A stretch of DNA of 64,000 nt from Symsagittifera roscoffensis (Eukaryota; Xenacoelomorpha; Acoela; Convolutidae). The position numbers and the translations under genes are program-made. Each line of letters opens with the position of its first letter. The stretch's first letter is position 1. Under the pieces are notes generated by a model that was given only the letters and a program-made list of their open reading frames with translations, ran no database searches and had not been told where the DNA came from. Positions 12,109 through 22,700 of this stretch are shown piece by piece. Location: NCBI RefSeq assembly GCF_963678635.1, contig NC_087069.1, positions 46,954,276-47,018,275 on the forward strand, in the 5' to 3' direction.

Positions 12109-12740
12109 GGTGTTTGGTTTGAATCATGGTCTCGTTGTCTCAAAGTGGCAGTTGTTCATGCTAAAAAAACAAACAAAGCAAAATTTGTCTATAAACTTGC
12201 AAGAAAAGAATTGAAGGGGGCGTTCAACAGTGCCGAAGTACAACAGTGCCGAAAAAGGCGGGAAAATTTTAGAATAATTTACTCGCATTTTCTAAAGAGC
12301 GAGAAATTACTGGCGCTAATTATTAAAGAAAATCTTTCCAATTTTGACGCCAATATGTCTGCAACTGCAACTTAAACAGTTATTTTGGCGCTAAAACGTC
12401 TGAATTGCAAATTTTCTCGCTCAAAATCTTGAAGTTTTACTTAAGATTGTAAACGATCGCTGTTTAATTTTTGATTGCAGCACTTAATATGTTGAAATTC
12501 ATTCAAATTTTCTGCAATTTTGGACAAAGTTTTCAATTTCGGCACTGGTTAACAAAGTTTTCCTTTTCGGCACTGTTGAACAAAGTTTTCATTTTCGGCA
12601 CTGTTGTACTTCGGCACTGTTGTACTGCCCCGAAATGAAACAGAGTCAGAAGATTCAAATCATTCATCAAGAAAAATGTCAACTAAATCAGTTTGTTTGA
12701 TTTGTTACACCAAACAATGCAAACAGTGTTTCCGGTTTCC
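12109..12740 (+). CDS. Possible exon interrupted by an inverted-repeat element
   Basis: After an acceptor-like CTGTTATTGGCTAG (12095-12108) an open frame reads KNGVWFESWSRCLKVAVVHA and goes on into a lysine-rich stretch to about 12215. There a 416-bp inverted-repeat element (12216-12631) breaks it. Ignoring the element and one target copy, the frame would run on about 20 codons to a stop near 12710. The protein is not recognised. Its pairing with 9891-10044 across the hAT element is speculative. Confidence 0.2.
12208..12639. mobile_element. Small hAT-like inverted-repeat element
   Basis: Terminal inverted repeats contain tandem GTACAACAGTGCCGAAGTAC-type units: left 12216-12256, right 12530-12631. 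The repeated word is CAACAGTGCCGAA, present twice on the left and at least four times (inverted) on the right. The flanks are GAATTGAA (12208-12215) and GAAATGAA (12632-12639), 7 of 8 identical, consistent with an eroded 8-bp duplication. No transposase inside: a non-autonomous element. Confidence 0.7.
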
Positions 12741-13440
12741 CTGGAAAAATTTTCCACCGTTTCCCTGGAAAAATTTAAGAACCGCTAACATATCAAGCAT
12801 TTGAAAAGAAAACCAATTCAATGTAAGTTGACGAAATGACTAACATTGCAAGACAGATGAAACAAACAACCATTAGTGCAATAATTTTAGTGTCAGGGAT
12901 TACAATTCCGGATTCTGATAAAAATACTGATGCGTACTTGCTGCGATGAACATCAAAAATTCAATCAAAGGAAAAACTTTTTTCTTTAAAATTAATTTGA
13001 GGGTAACAAACTGCTGTGCTTGAGTAACATCGCGTTCTTTGCCAACAATATAATGCAGACAAAAATTATAAGGAAAATTTGCAAAAAAAGACACCAGCAA
13101 ATCATTGGAAAAATAGAAGAGTGTATTTCAAACTAAAGACCTTATGAAAGCGTTTATAGGAGTTTCCATCCAATTAGAAAATCAGATCAAAACCTAGGAG
13201 CAGATTATTTTTTCAATAAGGTATTTTTATGTCAAGTATTAAATGTTGGAATTTATACCAAATCGATGCTTTTTGTAGAAATGGTGATTCTACTGTATTA
13301 CATGCTATAGTAACCTGAGCGTAAGATTGATTCATCATTAAGTTAAGTAGTACAGCAAACAAACGGTAAAGTTCAAAATAGTTCAATCTTCGAATATGTC
13401 GTCCCTTCTATTCCAGAAATTAAAATTTGACAAAATCGGC
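12640..13440. other. Intergenic, no gene seen
   Basis: AT-rich sequence after the interrupted open frame. A short internal repeat TTTCCCTGGAAAAATTT occurs twice (12736-12775). Nothing else is recognisable on either strand. Confidence 0.4.
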
Positions 13441-15660
13441 GAGCCCCCCCCCCCCCCCCCCAAAATCGGAACTAAGAAAGCTTATGTTATGAAATTCAGA
13501 GGAGCGATACTAGAGATGATTTGACCCGGGCAAACAAAAAACGGGACCCCTCAGACCCTTGGGGGGCAAGTGATAACGGTAAATGGCCCTATCACAACTC
13601 GGAAACTAGCGGCGGTGTTGGGCTCAAATTCTAGTATGTTGTAGGCCTGGTTAAGGGTAGCTTAAGTTTGGGAACCCAGACCCCTCAGACCCCCACTTCC
13701 GGTTTTATGCCCTAAGTAAACAAACCCACCCCTAACTTCCGGAAATCGTTTCTCGGCCTCCAATGATGGCAGGGAGCTGAAACTTGGAGGGATGATAGGT
13801 AGTGGCAAGATACATCTTGTATTATAATTTGAACCAAATACGGTAGTTGGATCGGAAGCTATTAGCACTTGGAAAAACACCCCCTTAGACCGGAAGTAGG
13901 CAATTTACGCGAAACAATGAGCGAGGGCATATCGATTTTATTGCGGCAATGGACATAAGACACGGACCCCGAAAAAAAACCCCTTGTGATTGAAACCCCT
14001 CCGGTGACTCCTTCCGGTGTTAATAGCCTTTTCCCGGGAAAAGTGATAATGGACCTCAGAAATGGGATAACTTGGGAAGTATTAACGGGATTTGGATGAA
14101 ACTTGGTAGTTAGGGCTCCATGGGATTCTGAACCCAAATATGGAAGTTTGACCCCAGTTGACCCCTGGGTGACATTAAGTTGACCTTTGGGCGTTTTGAC
14201 CCCAAACTTGCATGGAAAACCCCGAGATAAACACCGGAAAGTGGCGTATTTCCCAGCCCAACCCCTGGAAATGGAATGGGTCATCTTGCTAAAAATTGGG
14301 GGGAAATTTTATATATTGGGAACTAGAGCAGAAGCTGATAGAGATATAGCTTTTACATTACAAACTTGGAGTAGAGGATTTAATTTAAAGTGGACTTGGT
14401 AAACATTGGGTTCAATTTAGCTCGGCGAATGCGCTATTATTAGAATATCAATCAGGATAAAAGAAAAGTAGTCTTAGAGGAAATTGATAGTAATAGAAGC
14501 ATAGCATGAGAATTAAGTCTCTTAAATTGTATGAGCGGACGAGGATTTTACTTCGCTTCCCAGAGGTGGCTTTCTAGTTTGATTTGACCCCTAATAGACG
14601 AACAACGTTCCCCTGATAGCTAGAAGGTCGGCATTGGAATAGAGTACAGATAGAAATTTTAGATGTCTGAAATTAGTTAGCTACCCATAAAAAGGGCCTC
14701 CCCCTACACTTGGGAGGCCGGAACGTTAACGGGACAATTAAAATAAAGACTTTGGGAGAATTACTGAGTAAACATAGCATGGTTTGGAGGTTGAGTTGAA
14801 CTCGATAGCTGAAGTTGAGAGAGTTCAGGAATTGGTTGTTAGAATCGTATGACATTTGTTTGCGTGGTCAAAACGTGACAGCTACCGCATACCGGGTATC
14901 TAATAAGCGTGAAAAGATTCATAAAACAAACCGAAGTTGGCACGTGGCAGAGTTGACAGAGGGAGGGATATAGCCTTAAACGTGTGCGGACGGGTGATTT
15001 AGGCGGATGTCAGGACCGATAGGGAATGGCGTGACGTAACTAAAACTAAGTGTAAAGAAAGATAAGGAATTGGATGGTACCAGAGAGCCTGTAAAAGTCA
15101 GAAGAATTTTTGCGAGCGATTCGAATAGCTGGTTCTCCGTTAGTTAGAGAGAACAATTGTGAGACTTATAGAATTCAGACGGGTCCTGAGAGTGACTCGT
15201 GAAACTTTTAAAGTGAGTTTTCGACGCGAGACTTTTTGTGAAGCTTTGTGAAGCAAAGTTGAAGAGTTGTTTAGAATTGTTTGTAAAGTGAACTGCAAGA
15301 GGCAGCTTTCCGGAACTTATCGCAGAATAAGTTCATTGATACTTAATAGATTGTATTCAGGCCACTTAGCGGTCCTTATACTCGGCAATTTATATATTTA
15401 TTTCTGAATTCAATTACTATCCAGTTTCTTGCGATTTTTTCCGAGCAAGAGAACAGTCGACAGAAGAGAGCAATCGAGCAAAGGGGGCGCAACCCAGTGT
15501 AGTACATCGATCGACCACCAAATTCAACCTTTCAACTGACAGGATTGTCGCCAAATACCGGATCAAAGCTCACCCCTTGCTGGTTCTGGTATTCAGGGAA
15601 GGGACTTAGCGGACAAAATAGAAGGAATATATTGGGTCTAAACAGTCAAATTTCCCCATG
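13441..15660. other. GC-richer block, probably an unrecognised mobile element
   Basis: Composition changes sharply at a run of C (13445-13462) and stays GC-richer until about 15660. The first half has repeated phrases built on GACCCCTCAGACCC, ACTTCCGG and TTGACCCC. The second half has an LTR-like appearance near 15380-15560 (TATATATTTATT, then AAGGGGGCGCAACCCAGTG), but no paired copy exists in the window. A 140-codon minus-strand open frame (13862-14284) covers the first half and is not recognised. It could be a solo LTR with leader, or transferred or contaminating DNA. Confidence 0.4.
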
Positions 15661-16184
15661 ACGACACTTTTATAATCTTTTCAAATCTTAAAAATATAAG
15701 AGCATTAGTTTGTTTTTATAGAAAAATCTATTTGAATTAGTTTTTCTACATGCAATTTAGTATTAAATTTTTTTGAAGTCTACAAACTAAAATTGTGATT
15801 GCAAATCACTTGAGTTTTTTGAAGAAAGTGAGTTTTTTTACTCGGCTGCTAATAAAACTGAATTGCATGAACCAGTAACTAGATTCTTATTTAAAAAGAA
15901 TATGCTGGATAAACAGTTAATACTTTTTTTAAATTAGCCTTTTAACGTTTCGGCAAATGTGACTTTCAGCCGCTACCACAGAAAATTTTGGCGTGTCCTG
16001 TTGCACAGGGTGAACAGGCCTCAGCACATAATTTTTCAATATCTTACTGAAAATGTTTTTTTTTATAAACAAAAATTACAAATTTCTCGAAAATATTTTT
16101 GTTCCAGAAAAACTTGCTTGAAAACCAAAATAAAAAACCTTGAAGAAAATCACTTACCCTTAACTGATCTTTGAATTAAGCATT
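15661..16184. other. Intergenic, 3' flank of the NEK-like gene
   Basis: AT-rich. Lies downstream (minus strand) of the proposed last exon of the kinase-like gene. ATAAA-type polyadenylation words are common in such DNA, so none can be singled out. No other feature seen. Confidence 0.3.
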
Positions 16185-16424
16185 TCAAAAGGCTGATGAT
16201 TGGTTAACACTAATTTTCGAATCACTTGATAATCTTGTGAGTATCCCGAATAGCTTGTTGACGAACCATGATTTTAAAGTTTCAGCAAAATTTTTTTTGC
16301 CAGTAATGATGCAGTCTTTGACATCAGCGTTTCGACCTTTAAATATTGTTAACTTTAGTTGAGTAACAAAGTTAGGTTCCAAATACTCGTAAAGTATTTC
16401 AAAATGGTCTAGAACTTTCCTCAG
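16185..16424 (-). CDS. NEK-like gene, proposed last exon (exon 9) with stop
   Basis: An open frame of 79 codons plus TGA (16185-16187), preceded by an acceptor-like TTTCAATTAG. It reads LRKVLDHFEILYEYL..., then KNFAETLKSWFVNKLFGIL near the end. The look is a small helical domain, and the L-x3-F-x2-LYEYL and closing LF-x-ILTRL segments are loosely like the C-terminal helical domain of NEK1-type kinases. Its start phase (0) fits exon 8, giving a total coding length divisible by three. Membership in this gene is inference: other small exons may lie in the 3-kb intron, or this could be a separate gene. Confidence 0.45.
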   Translation of the reverse strand: MRKVLDHFEILYEYLEPNFVTQLKLTIFKGRNADVKDCIITGKKNFAETLKSWFVNKLFGILTRLSSDSKISVNQSSAF

Positions 16425-19400
16425 CTAATTGAAATGGAACACGAATAAAATTTGTATTTTTTGGAACATCGAATTGTATTGCCATAGCCAATTGTTTTAT
16501 TCTAGGCTGTTTGAGAGTCCTCCAAATCAATTGAGTTTTAATTTATTTTGGGGTTATTTTTTTTTCTTATTTTTTTTTATAATTGGAGAATTAAGAACGT
16601 ATGAGAGGGAGAGAGGTGCAAACATGGTTGAAGTAAAGTTAAAATTACTGTTTTTGCGTAATCAAAACTGATTTTTTTTTGCTCTTGCTACAATACGAGC
16701 CCGCTTTCAACCCCCATAGGCTACCGGTGTCCGTAATACAAATACTGCTGGGGAAAATGCAAGTTAAAATCCAAATGAAAAACAGACGTCGATCGTGGAG
16801 CTGGCTTTCTTTTTAACAAGGAAATATAACTTGAGAAAAAATCAAAAAGAATTCAAAAGTCAAACAGCAAGAAAAAACTACTTATTTTTTTTCTTCTAGA
16901 AAAACTTTCAAATAAATAACTACTAATTTTTTCACGAAATTTTAAGTTAAAAATCTTAAGTTTCACAGAAAAACTCAAGTGCTTTCTTATCAAAATTATA
17001 GTTTGCAGACGTCAGTTTTCTGTTAATGATAAGTTGGTAGTATTCAAATTAATTTTAATGATTTTTATTTGAATCAACCATGCACTATCATTCAACAAAA
17101 TATTACCAAAACGTATTAAAGACAATCTACTACGTTAATCACTCCCAAACAGAAATTTAAAGATGCGGGAAAAAGAAAAAAGCCAATCAAAGGTTTAAAA
17201 ATTTTATGTTTTATGGTTATCTGTTAAAAAAATTTGCTCTACCCAGTTTGATATCAAAACATCAAAAATGGGAGTCATATATTTTTGAATCATTTGTCTA
17301 TAAAAAAAGTACGTCAAACAAGTCTCTTACTATGGGAATTGTAATCAAGTCTTTTTCGGGAAATTTGAGTTTTTTCTAAGTGCTTCAAATTTTCTTTTTA
17401 TTCGTTGTTCCGACTTTCAAAGAAACGGGACGGAAAATATATGCTTGTGACGGTTTTTAAGCAATATTTGACTAGCAAAGACGCTCTTGTACTATTCAAA
17501 AGATTTTGAAGATTTTGAGGTCATGAGCTGAACTAAAATTTTTTACTACGATTTTTTTGCAATGGTAATATTTATGGTGTTTGTAATAAATAACGTAGTT
17601 GTAATGTTTATGAGAGCTTTAAAGAGGTTAAAAATTGCCCATTTGATTTGTTTAACGCGCAATGTGTTGCGTTTTTATAGCACGCGTATTCGGGGTATTA
17701 TGTAATTACAAAATTCATTTTCCAACTTTTCCAACCAATTATTCCAACCAATATTTTATCGTTTTTCTAAGTAATTTTTTTTCTTAAGCTTAGAAAAATT
17801 TGTCGGAACATTCGTGGTTTTGGCATGGAATACGAATTAATTTGCCATAAAAGTTTCTGTCTTTAGTTCAGATACAAAAAAATTCATTTTTTTCTAAGTT
17901 TGGTGTCTAGTGCTCTGAGGAAACTAAAAAATTGGCTTCTGATCGGTACCAAACGTTCTGTCTATTAAAACACACCCGTCTTCACAATCATCAAAAAACA
18001 ACAGCAGAACTTGTCAGCTGAATTAAGAAGTTGAGATATTTAGAATAATACTGCTTGTGAGCTAATCTTTTCTTTATGTAATAATCTCATGTATCTTTTT
18101 TTTATTTGAGATTTCTAACGTCGTTCTAACCGACGGGTTATTACTGTCCAAGGTTACTGTAAATAGAACCCATCGTTAATTAAGTTATTTAATATAACTG
18201 AAGGAAATCAACAAAAATGAGTGTTTATCTAGTTTCTGGATTATTTCAATTACATACAACAAAAAGTTGATAGTCAAAAGCTATTCTTAAAAGATTCAAA
18301 CAATTTCAAACACATGTATAGGAACTAGTTTGAGAACAGTTTGGCTAGCGTTTGCTTGTCATCCCAATTTTGGCTCATGTGTTTATTTCGAAGACCTATG
18401 ATGTTTGGAACATCTTATGAATCCACACTGAAAAAAACGCTCCCAATTTTGTCGTGGCTGACAATTTGTTAAGACTAGGATTACTTCAGCAGTTGTTCAC
18501 TTTTTTAGTTGTAGGTTTTTATGCTGGTCGAAGTTATTTACAATTTCATGTGTTAAAACATAGCCGGTGATTTACTGTTGTTGCTTATTTCGCTGTTTTA
18601 TCGACCTACCCGTTTTCTCTATTGAATCCACAATCTCAGATTCAATAACGGTCAAACAAACTTGACTAATCCGAGGGCCCCAACCGTATGTGTAAAAAGT
18701 TTTGTGCGCAGCCGTTTATGGCTTATTGGTCTCAAATTTTTCGCCGCACATTTTTTTGAAGGCTGTTGGCAGAATGAAAAAAAAGAGGCTAGGAGAGTGT
18801 TCAGGCACACAGTGAAAATACGATTTTTCCATTGTTAGCCTTTTTTTGAAAATCGGTACAATCGTTTTGAGAAAACTAATTTTTTGTAGAGAAAAACATT
18901 CCAAAATGCATAAAAATCTTGATATAAAAAATCCAATTCCATACATTTTCTTGATACTTCTTTTTATTTCGAACAGAAATTCCAGGCAAACTTGCCAAGC
19001 GAAAGTTTGAATCTAAAATATCGCGTTTCCAAGTGCCCACTGATACTGCAAAGAACAGCGCTTGCCACTACCATGATGCTTGCCTACTACACAAAAAAAT
19101 CTGTGATTTCGCGACTAAGCCGGCAAAATTTGAGCAGATAAACGAAAGTGCGACAAACTAATTTCTACCGGATGTTCAAAAAACAAGGTCTGGTTGGAAA
19201 TCGAACCCCCCGACCGTGCGGTACAAAGGCCAAAGTTCGGTGCGTACTCCATACGCTTGAATAAAACATGTACAATCGTTCACATGGCCGAAATCAAAAC
19301 GATTTTCACAAAACGTTCCTATCGAAAATCAAGATGGGCATGCACACAAATATGCTTATAATACATTATCAGCTGCTAAATTCTGATAAAAAGCCATTGA

Positions 19401-19427
19401 TTTACAATGATTACGATAAAACCTTAC
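16425..19427 (-). other. Intron 8 of the NEK-like gene, with a tRNA-like sequence
   Basis: About 3 kb of AT-rich DNA. At about 19165-19245 (minus strand) sits a degenerate tRNA-like sequence with a B-box-like GGGTTCGATTTCC, suggesting an old tRNA-derived SINE. An open frame at 18716-18946 (minus) carries no recognised motif and no convincing splice sites. Nothing else stands out. Confidence 0.35.
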
Positions 19428-19634
19428 GTTTGTCTTAGGTTTACTCGAGGACGGTCGTGCTGGATGTTCTTCTAAAACAGTAGGTGACAATGACCTCCCT
19501 AATGAGTTGTTTTTGGGGGTGTTGTTATTCAGAGATGGGCTATTTGACAATTCATGAGATATACTTCGGACGGTGGGAGAGTTCATATATGGTCGTAGTT
19601 CTGACTCAGTATGTTTGGCATTGAGAGGCCAAGC
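19428..19634 (-). CDS. NEK-like gene, exon 8 (Ser/Pro/Asn-rich linker)
   Basis: 69 codons in phase 0-0, between an AG (TAGTTTTAAG) and a donor (AAC then GTAAGG). The sequence is low complexity and hydrophilic: MNSPTVRSISHELSNSPSLN, then NNNTPKNNSLGRSLSPT and RPSSSKPKT. Several S/T-P sites could be phosphorylated. It fits the disordered tail that follows the catalytic domain in NEK1/NEK4-type kinases. The acceptor is weak in pyrimidines; an alternative AG lies 20 bases upstream but would change the frame. Confidence 0.6.
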
Positions 19635-20161
19635 CTTAAAACTATATTCCATACTATGAGTAATGCGTGTAAAATTTGTCTTTGTTTAATAACTTTGTTC
19701 TAAAAAACTAAGGCCCCCCTCTAACCAGCATCCCATTAGAATCAATTACAAAGCAAATAGATCGACTTCAACCTTTCCCCCTTTTTGCAAAATAGGAAAG
19801 ATGTGTTACTCAGTACAAAACCTCATTGACACAACCGTTGAATTAGTTTGTTAAAGGGACGGAAATTTGTTACTAGGAACCAAAGAGCGGATAGTTGAAG
19901 AGATCCAAGAAATATACATAGATTAGGTACATTTTGAATTTTCTGCCTTTTTTGTCGAAAATTGAAAACTAAAAATAAAAAAAATCTGAGGCGGAGGAAA
20001 GGACATTTTATTCAATTAAGATTTATAACATTTACAAATTTGTTATGATTTTTATGATTTTTACAATGGAGCACTAAATAAGATTTTTTTTCCATATTGT
20101 TTTTAAGAAATTATATGAGTCATAGTTCATTTTTTAAATCACAAATTAATTTCGCTCTCAC

Positions 20162-20579
20162 CTTTGATTTGGCTGCCGACTTAATCAGACTAGAATTCCT
20201 TCCACTGTTAATTTTTTCCTGCTGGTTGACCACATTTTTCACTTTCCTAGTGGTAGGAAAATCATCCGTGTCGAAATCTATCACTTTTGCAGGAGCTGAA
20301 ATAACAGCTCGTTGTTTGCTATTGTCGCTGCTTTCGCTTGGCTTACGGCATCTCGATGGAAGTTTTCCGGCTTCTTCCGATGAAGAAGAAGGCCTACCAT
20401 TGACAGTGGAGCTGAAAAAAGCAGGAATTTCTAGAATAAACCGAGTTATAATTGATCGGAGCGAATCTGATTTCTGAATAGAAGTAGTATCAAACAATTT
20501 CATGTCGATAAACTCTTTTGAGCGTTTCACCAAATATAAACTCAATTTTCCAATACGAGCCGTCGGCGAATTATTCGAT
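20162..20579 (-). CDS. NEK-like gene, exon 7 (post-kinase linker)
   Basis: 418 bp. The first base completes a split Arg codon from exon 6, followed by 139 codons to the donor AAG then GTGAGA. It starts SNNSPTARIGKLSLYLVKRS and continues through a short hydrophobic stretch (SLRSIITRFILEIPAFFSS) to a basic/acidic, serine-rich part (RPSSSSEEAGK, VIDFDTDDFPTTRK). No further domain is recognised. The acceptor AACAGCTAG is poor in pyrimidines, but it is the position that keeps exon 6 in frame with this long open stretch; the nearby AG at TTTGAG would run into a stop. Confidence 0.65.
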
Positions 20580-20834
20580 CTAGCTGTTTGGTTGTTGATC
20601 CCTCAAATAATCCGTAAAAGATGACATTTCGATTTCTACTAGCGTTTGAACCACAGAGTTAAGACATTTTCACGTCGGAAATTTATTTAAAAAATACTGG
20701 TGCACAAACAAACTGAATGACAATTATAGATTATGTTAAAGTCATGACTAATGCAATAATTTTTCATTCTAACAAATTTCATCATGACTATAGCCCAATT
20801 TTTTCACAAAATTTTTTTTTCTTATTTAAATTAC

Positions 20835-21010
20835 CTGCTGGGTCGTTTCTGTTTGGATTGTGAGTCCTCCAAAAACTTCTTGATATATTCCTGTACAAAC
20901 GGTGTCTGCAGGATGTCCCTGGCACTTGGTCTGGCTTCTATTTCTCTGTTCAGCATCCGGGAGATCAAGTTACAAACTCCTTTGCTGCACCCAGTCGGCA
21001 GTTTTAGAGG
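20835..21010 (-). CDS. NEK-like gene, exon 6 (end of kinase domain)
   Basis: 176 bp after the acceptor GTTCGTTGCAG. It begins PLKLPTGCSKGVCNLISRML and contains EARPSARDILQTPFVQEYIK, the last helices of a NEK catalytic domain (subdomains X-XI), with the invariant Arg at about residue 254 of the assembled protein. The exon closes with a basic tail (SQSKQKRPS) and ends in phase 2 at GTAATT. If the intron were retained, the next codon is TAA. This exon is among the clearest NEK signatures in the window. Confidence 0.88.
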
Positions 21011-22144
21011 CTGCAACGAACAGTTTTTTCTGAATCTTGAACGCCAGCATTCTCTTTGAATTTACCCAGTTCATGTTCATTAACTGTGAAAATTATCTCG
21101 CAAGCTGTTTTCCGCGATACATAATGTCGTTCACCAAAAAAAGATCAAAAATAATTTTTTCTGTGGACCTTTGTTCTCCTCACCCCATCAGTTAACGTTT
21201 CTGTTCGAAGTATCTGTTGCTATATAACATGCGATGCGAACTCACTAGACTATAACGATGAAATTTTGTTTCTATAACTCACCATTGAAAGGGCTGTGAT
21301 TTCAACGTTCTTGCAACAAGTTCAGTTTTGAAAATGGTCAATATCAAATTTGATAAAAAAATTAAGAGATCTAATTATTTGGGGGGATTTTTGTCTTACT
21401 TTTTAGAAATTAGCGTTTAATGCTTGCACTACAATTTTCAACAAAGGTGAAGCTGCAATTTGCAATTACAAAGAACAGATGGCAAATTAAAACACGCAAG
21501 AAATTTTTTTTCGATGACTGCAGCCAAAGCAAAAAAAAAACATATAATGATGAAAAAATACAAAAACAAAGTTTAGCTATTCTCAGAAAAACTGTTATTC
21601 TTACAAAAAACGCGGTCTATTGAAATGATAAACTCAAACCAAAACATTTGAAAAAAATATGATTTCTTGACAATTATAAAACATCAATGTGAAAATTTAA
21701 CATGAATTTTTTTAATACGATCCAATAGCTTTCCGCAGTTCAACTTGAATCGATGTTGTAGTGTGGAATAAATCGCCAGGTATAATTTTTTTTGCGCTAC
21801 AATTTCTGCATCATAAAAAAACTTTCATATTGAACGTTTAACTTTTCAAAGCATGGTCAAATTGGCACTTTTCAAATCTGTGAACTCACAAAAAACAAAT
21901 GGATATAAAAATCATTTTGAAATCGAACTCAAAAAGTCAATAACTTCGAAAGGGTATGGTAACGTTTTGTTAAAAACTAACTACTATTCATCAATTTTGA
22001 CGAGAAATAATTGATATTTAATTTATTTTTTTTAGCAAAAAAAATATTTTTGAAATGTTAATATTGAGCTAGAACTTTCTAAAACTTTTTTAGTTCTCAT
22101 CTGACTTCTGATCAGAAAATACTTAAGTCTAGGCTGTTTTCAGC

Positions 22145-22215
22145 TAGAAAACTTACCGTTTGGGCTCGAACCCAAGATCCACCGTTAGCCAGACGGTTGT
22201 GCTTACAGCTAGCCC
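22145..22215 (-). repeat. tRNA-like sequence, probable SINE head or tRNA relic
   Basis: On the minus strand, GGGTTCGAGCCC forms a T-arm-like B box. About 15 nt upstream, ACCGT CTGGCTA ACGGT makes a perfect 5-bp anticodon stem with a 7-nt loop whose anticodon would be GGC (Ala). The D arm is weak and the acceptor ends do not pair. I therefore read it as a tRNA-derived SINE head or tRNA pseudogene inside intron 5 of the NEK-like gene, not a working tRNA. Confidence 0.5.
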
Positions 22216-22252
22216 ACATGACTTGATGCATTCGAATAGCTTCAGCAATCTA

Positions 22253-22294
22253 ATGCAAAGTAACACTTGCTATAGCAAGTGTTAATTTGCATTG
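22253..22294. repeat. 42-nt near-perfect hairpin
   Basis: AATGCAAAGTAACACTTGCTA is followed by its near-exact reverse complement ending TTAATTTGCATT. The centre is GCTATAGC and only one pair is mismatched. It sits about 40 bp from the tRNA-like sequence in intron 5. It may be a palindromic mini-element or the stem of a small RNA. Confidence 0.7.
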
Positions 22295-22592
22295 TTTTTT
22301 TTACAGCTGTCGTGAATACAAAAAGCATGCTTATCTTATTGCGGCTGAGCAGTGGACTGAACTGTTTTTTTTTGGCTATTCTTTTCAGAAACTGTATGCT
22401 TCTAATGTTAGATGAAAAAGAAATAATTTATGAACCGAAAGCACAGAAAAATTGCTAAGAATATCCATATAAAAATTTTATCCAGATTATTAGCATGACT
22501 GAAGTAGAAAAACACTCACAAGCATTAATACTCACCCTTTTTCGAAAGTTGAAAAAGTTTGAGTTCAAAAAAAATGTAACTGTTTTATTTAC

Positions 22593-22700
22593 CTCTCCGC
22601 TGATGACGTATGGGACGAGTGAGCCAAAACCTTGTTCTGTCAAGGCGTGTTTAATTGACGTCATCTCGAACAAGATGCACCCGAGAGACCAAATGTCGGA
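22593..22700 (-). CDS. NEK-like gene, exon 5 (kinase subdomain IX)
   Basis: 36 codons in phase 0-0 between a strong acceptor (TTGTTTTCAG) and donor GTAAAT. It reads SDIWSLGCILFEMTSIKHAL, the DxW block of subdomain IX with the invariant Asp, followed by a stretch ending VISGE. The xLKHAF-like ending is characteristic of NEK kinases (EMATLKHAF in canonical members). Confidence 0.9.

Noticed and set aside
13862-14284. 140-codon minus-strand open frame in the GC-richer block
   Set aside because: No recognised domain, and the frame follows repeated GACCCC/CCGG phrases; GC-richer DNA makes such frames common.
15115-15145. ATAGCTGGTTCTCCG, identical to a conserved large-subunit rRNA word
   Set aside because: The surrounding several hundred bases do not follow 23S/28S or mitochondrial rRNA order, so a single 15-base match is taken as chance or coincidence within the foreign-looking block.
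18716-18946. Minus-strand 76-codon open frame as another exon of the kinase-like gene
   Set aside because: Hydrophobic, unlike the linker exons; including it is not needed for frame and its borders lack good splice sites.
22145-22215. Functional tRNA-Ala(GGC)
   Set aside because: The acceptor stem does not pair and the D arm is weak, so only a tRNA-derived relic is supported.
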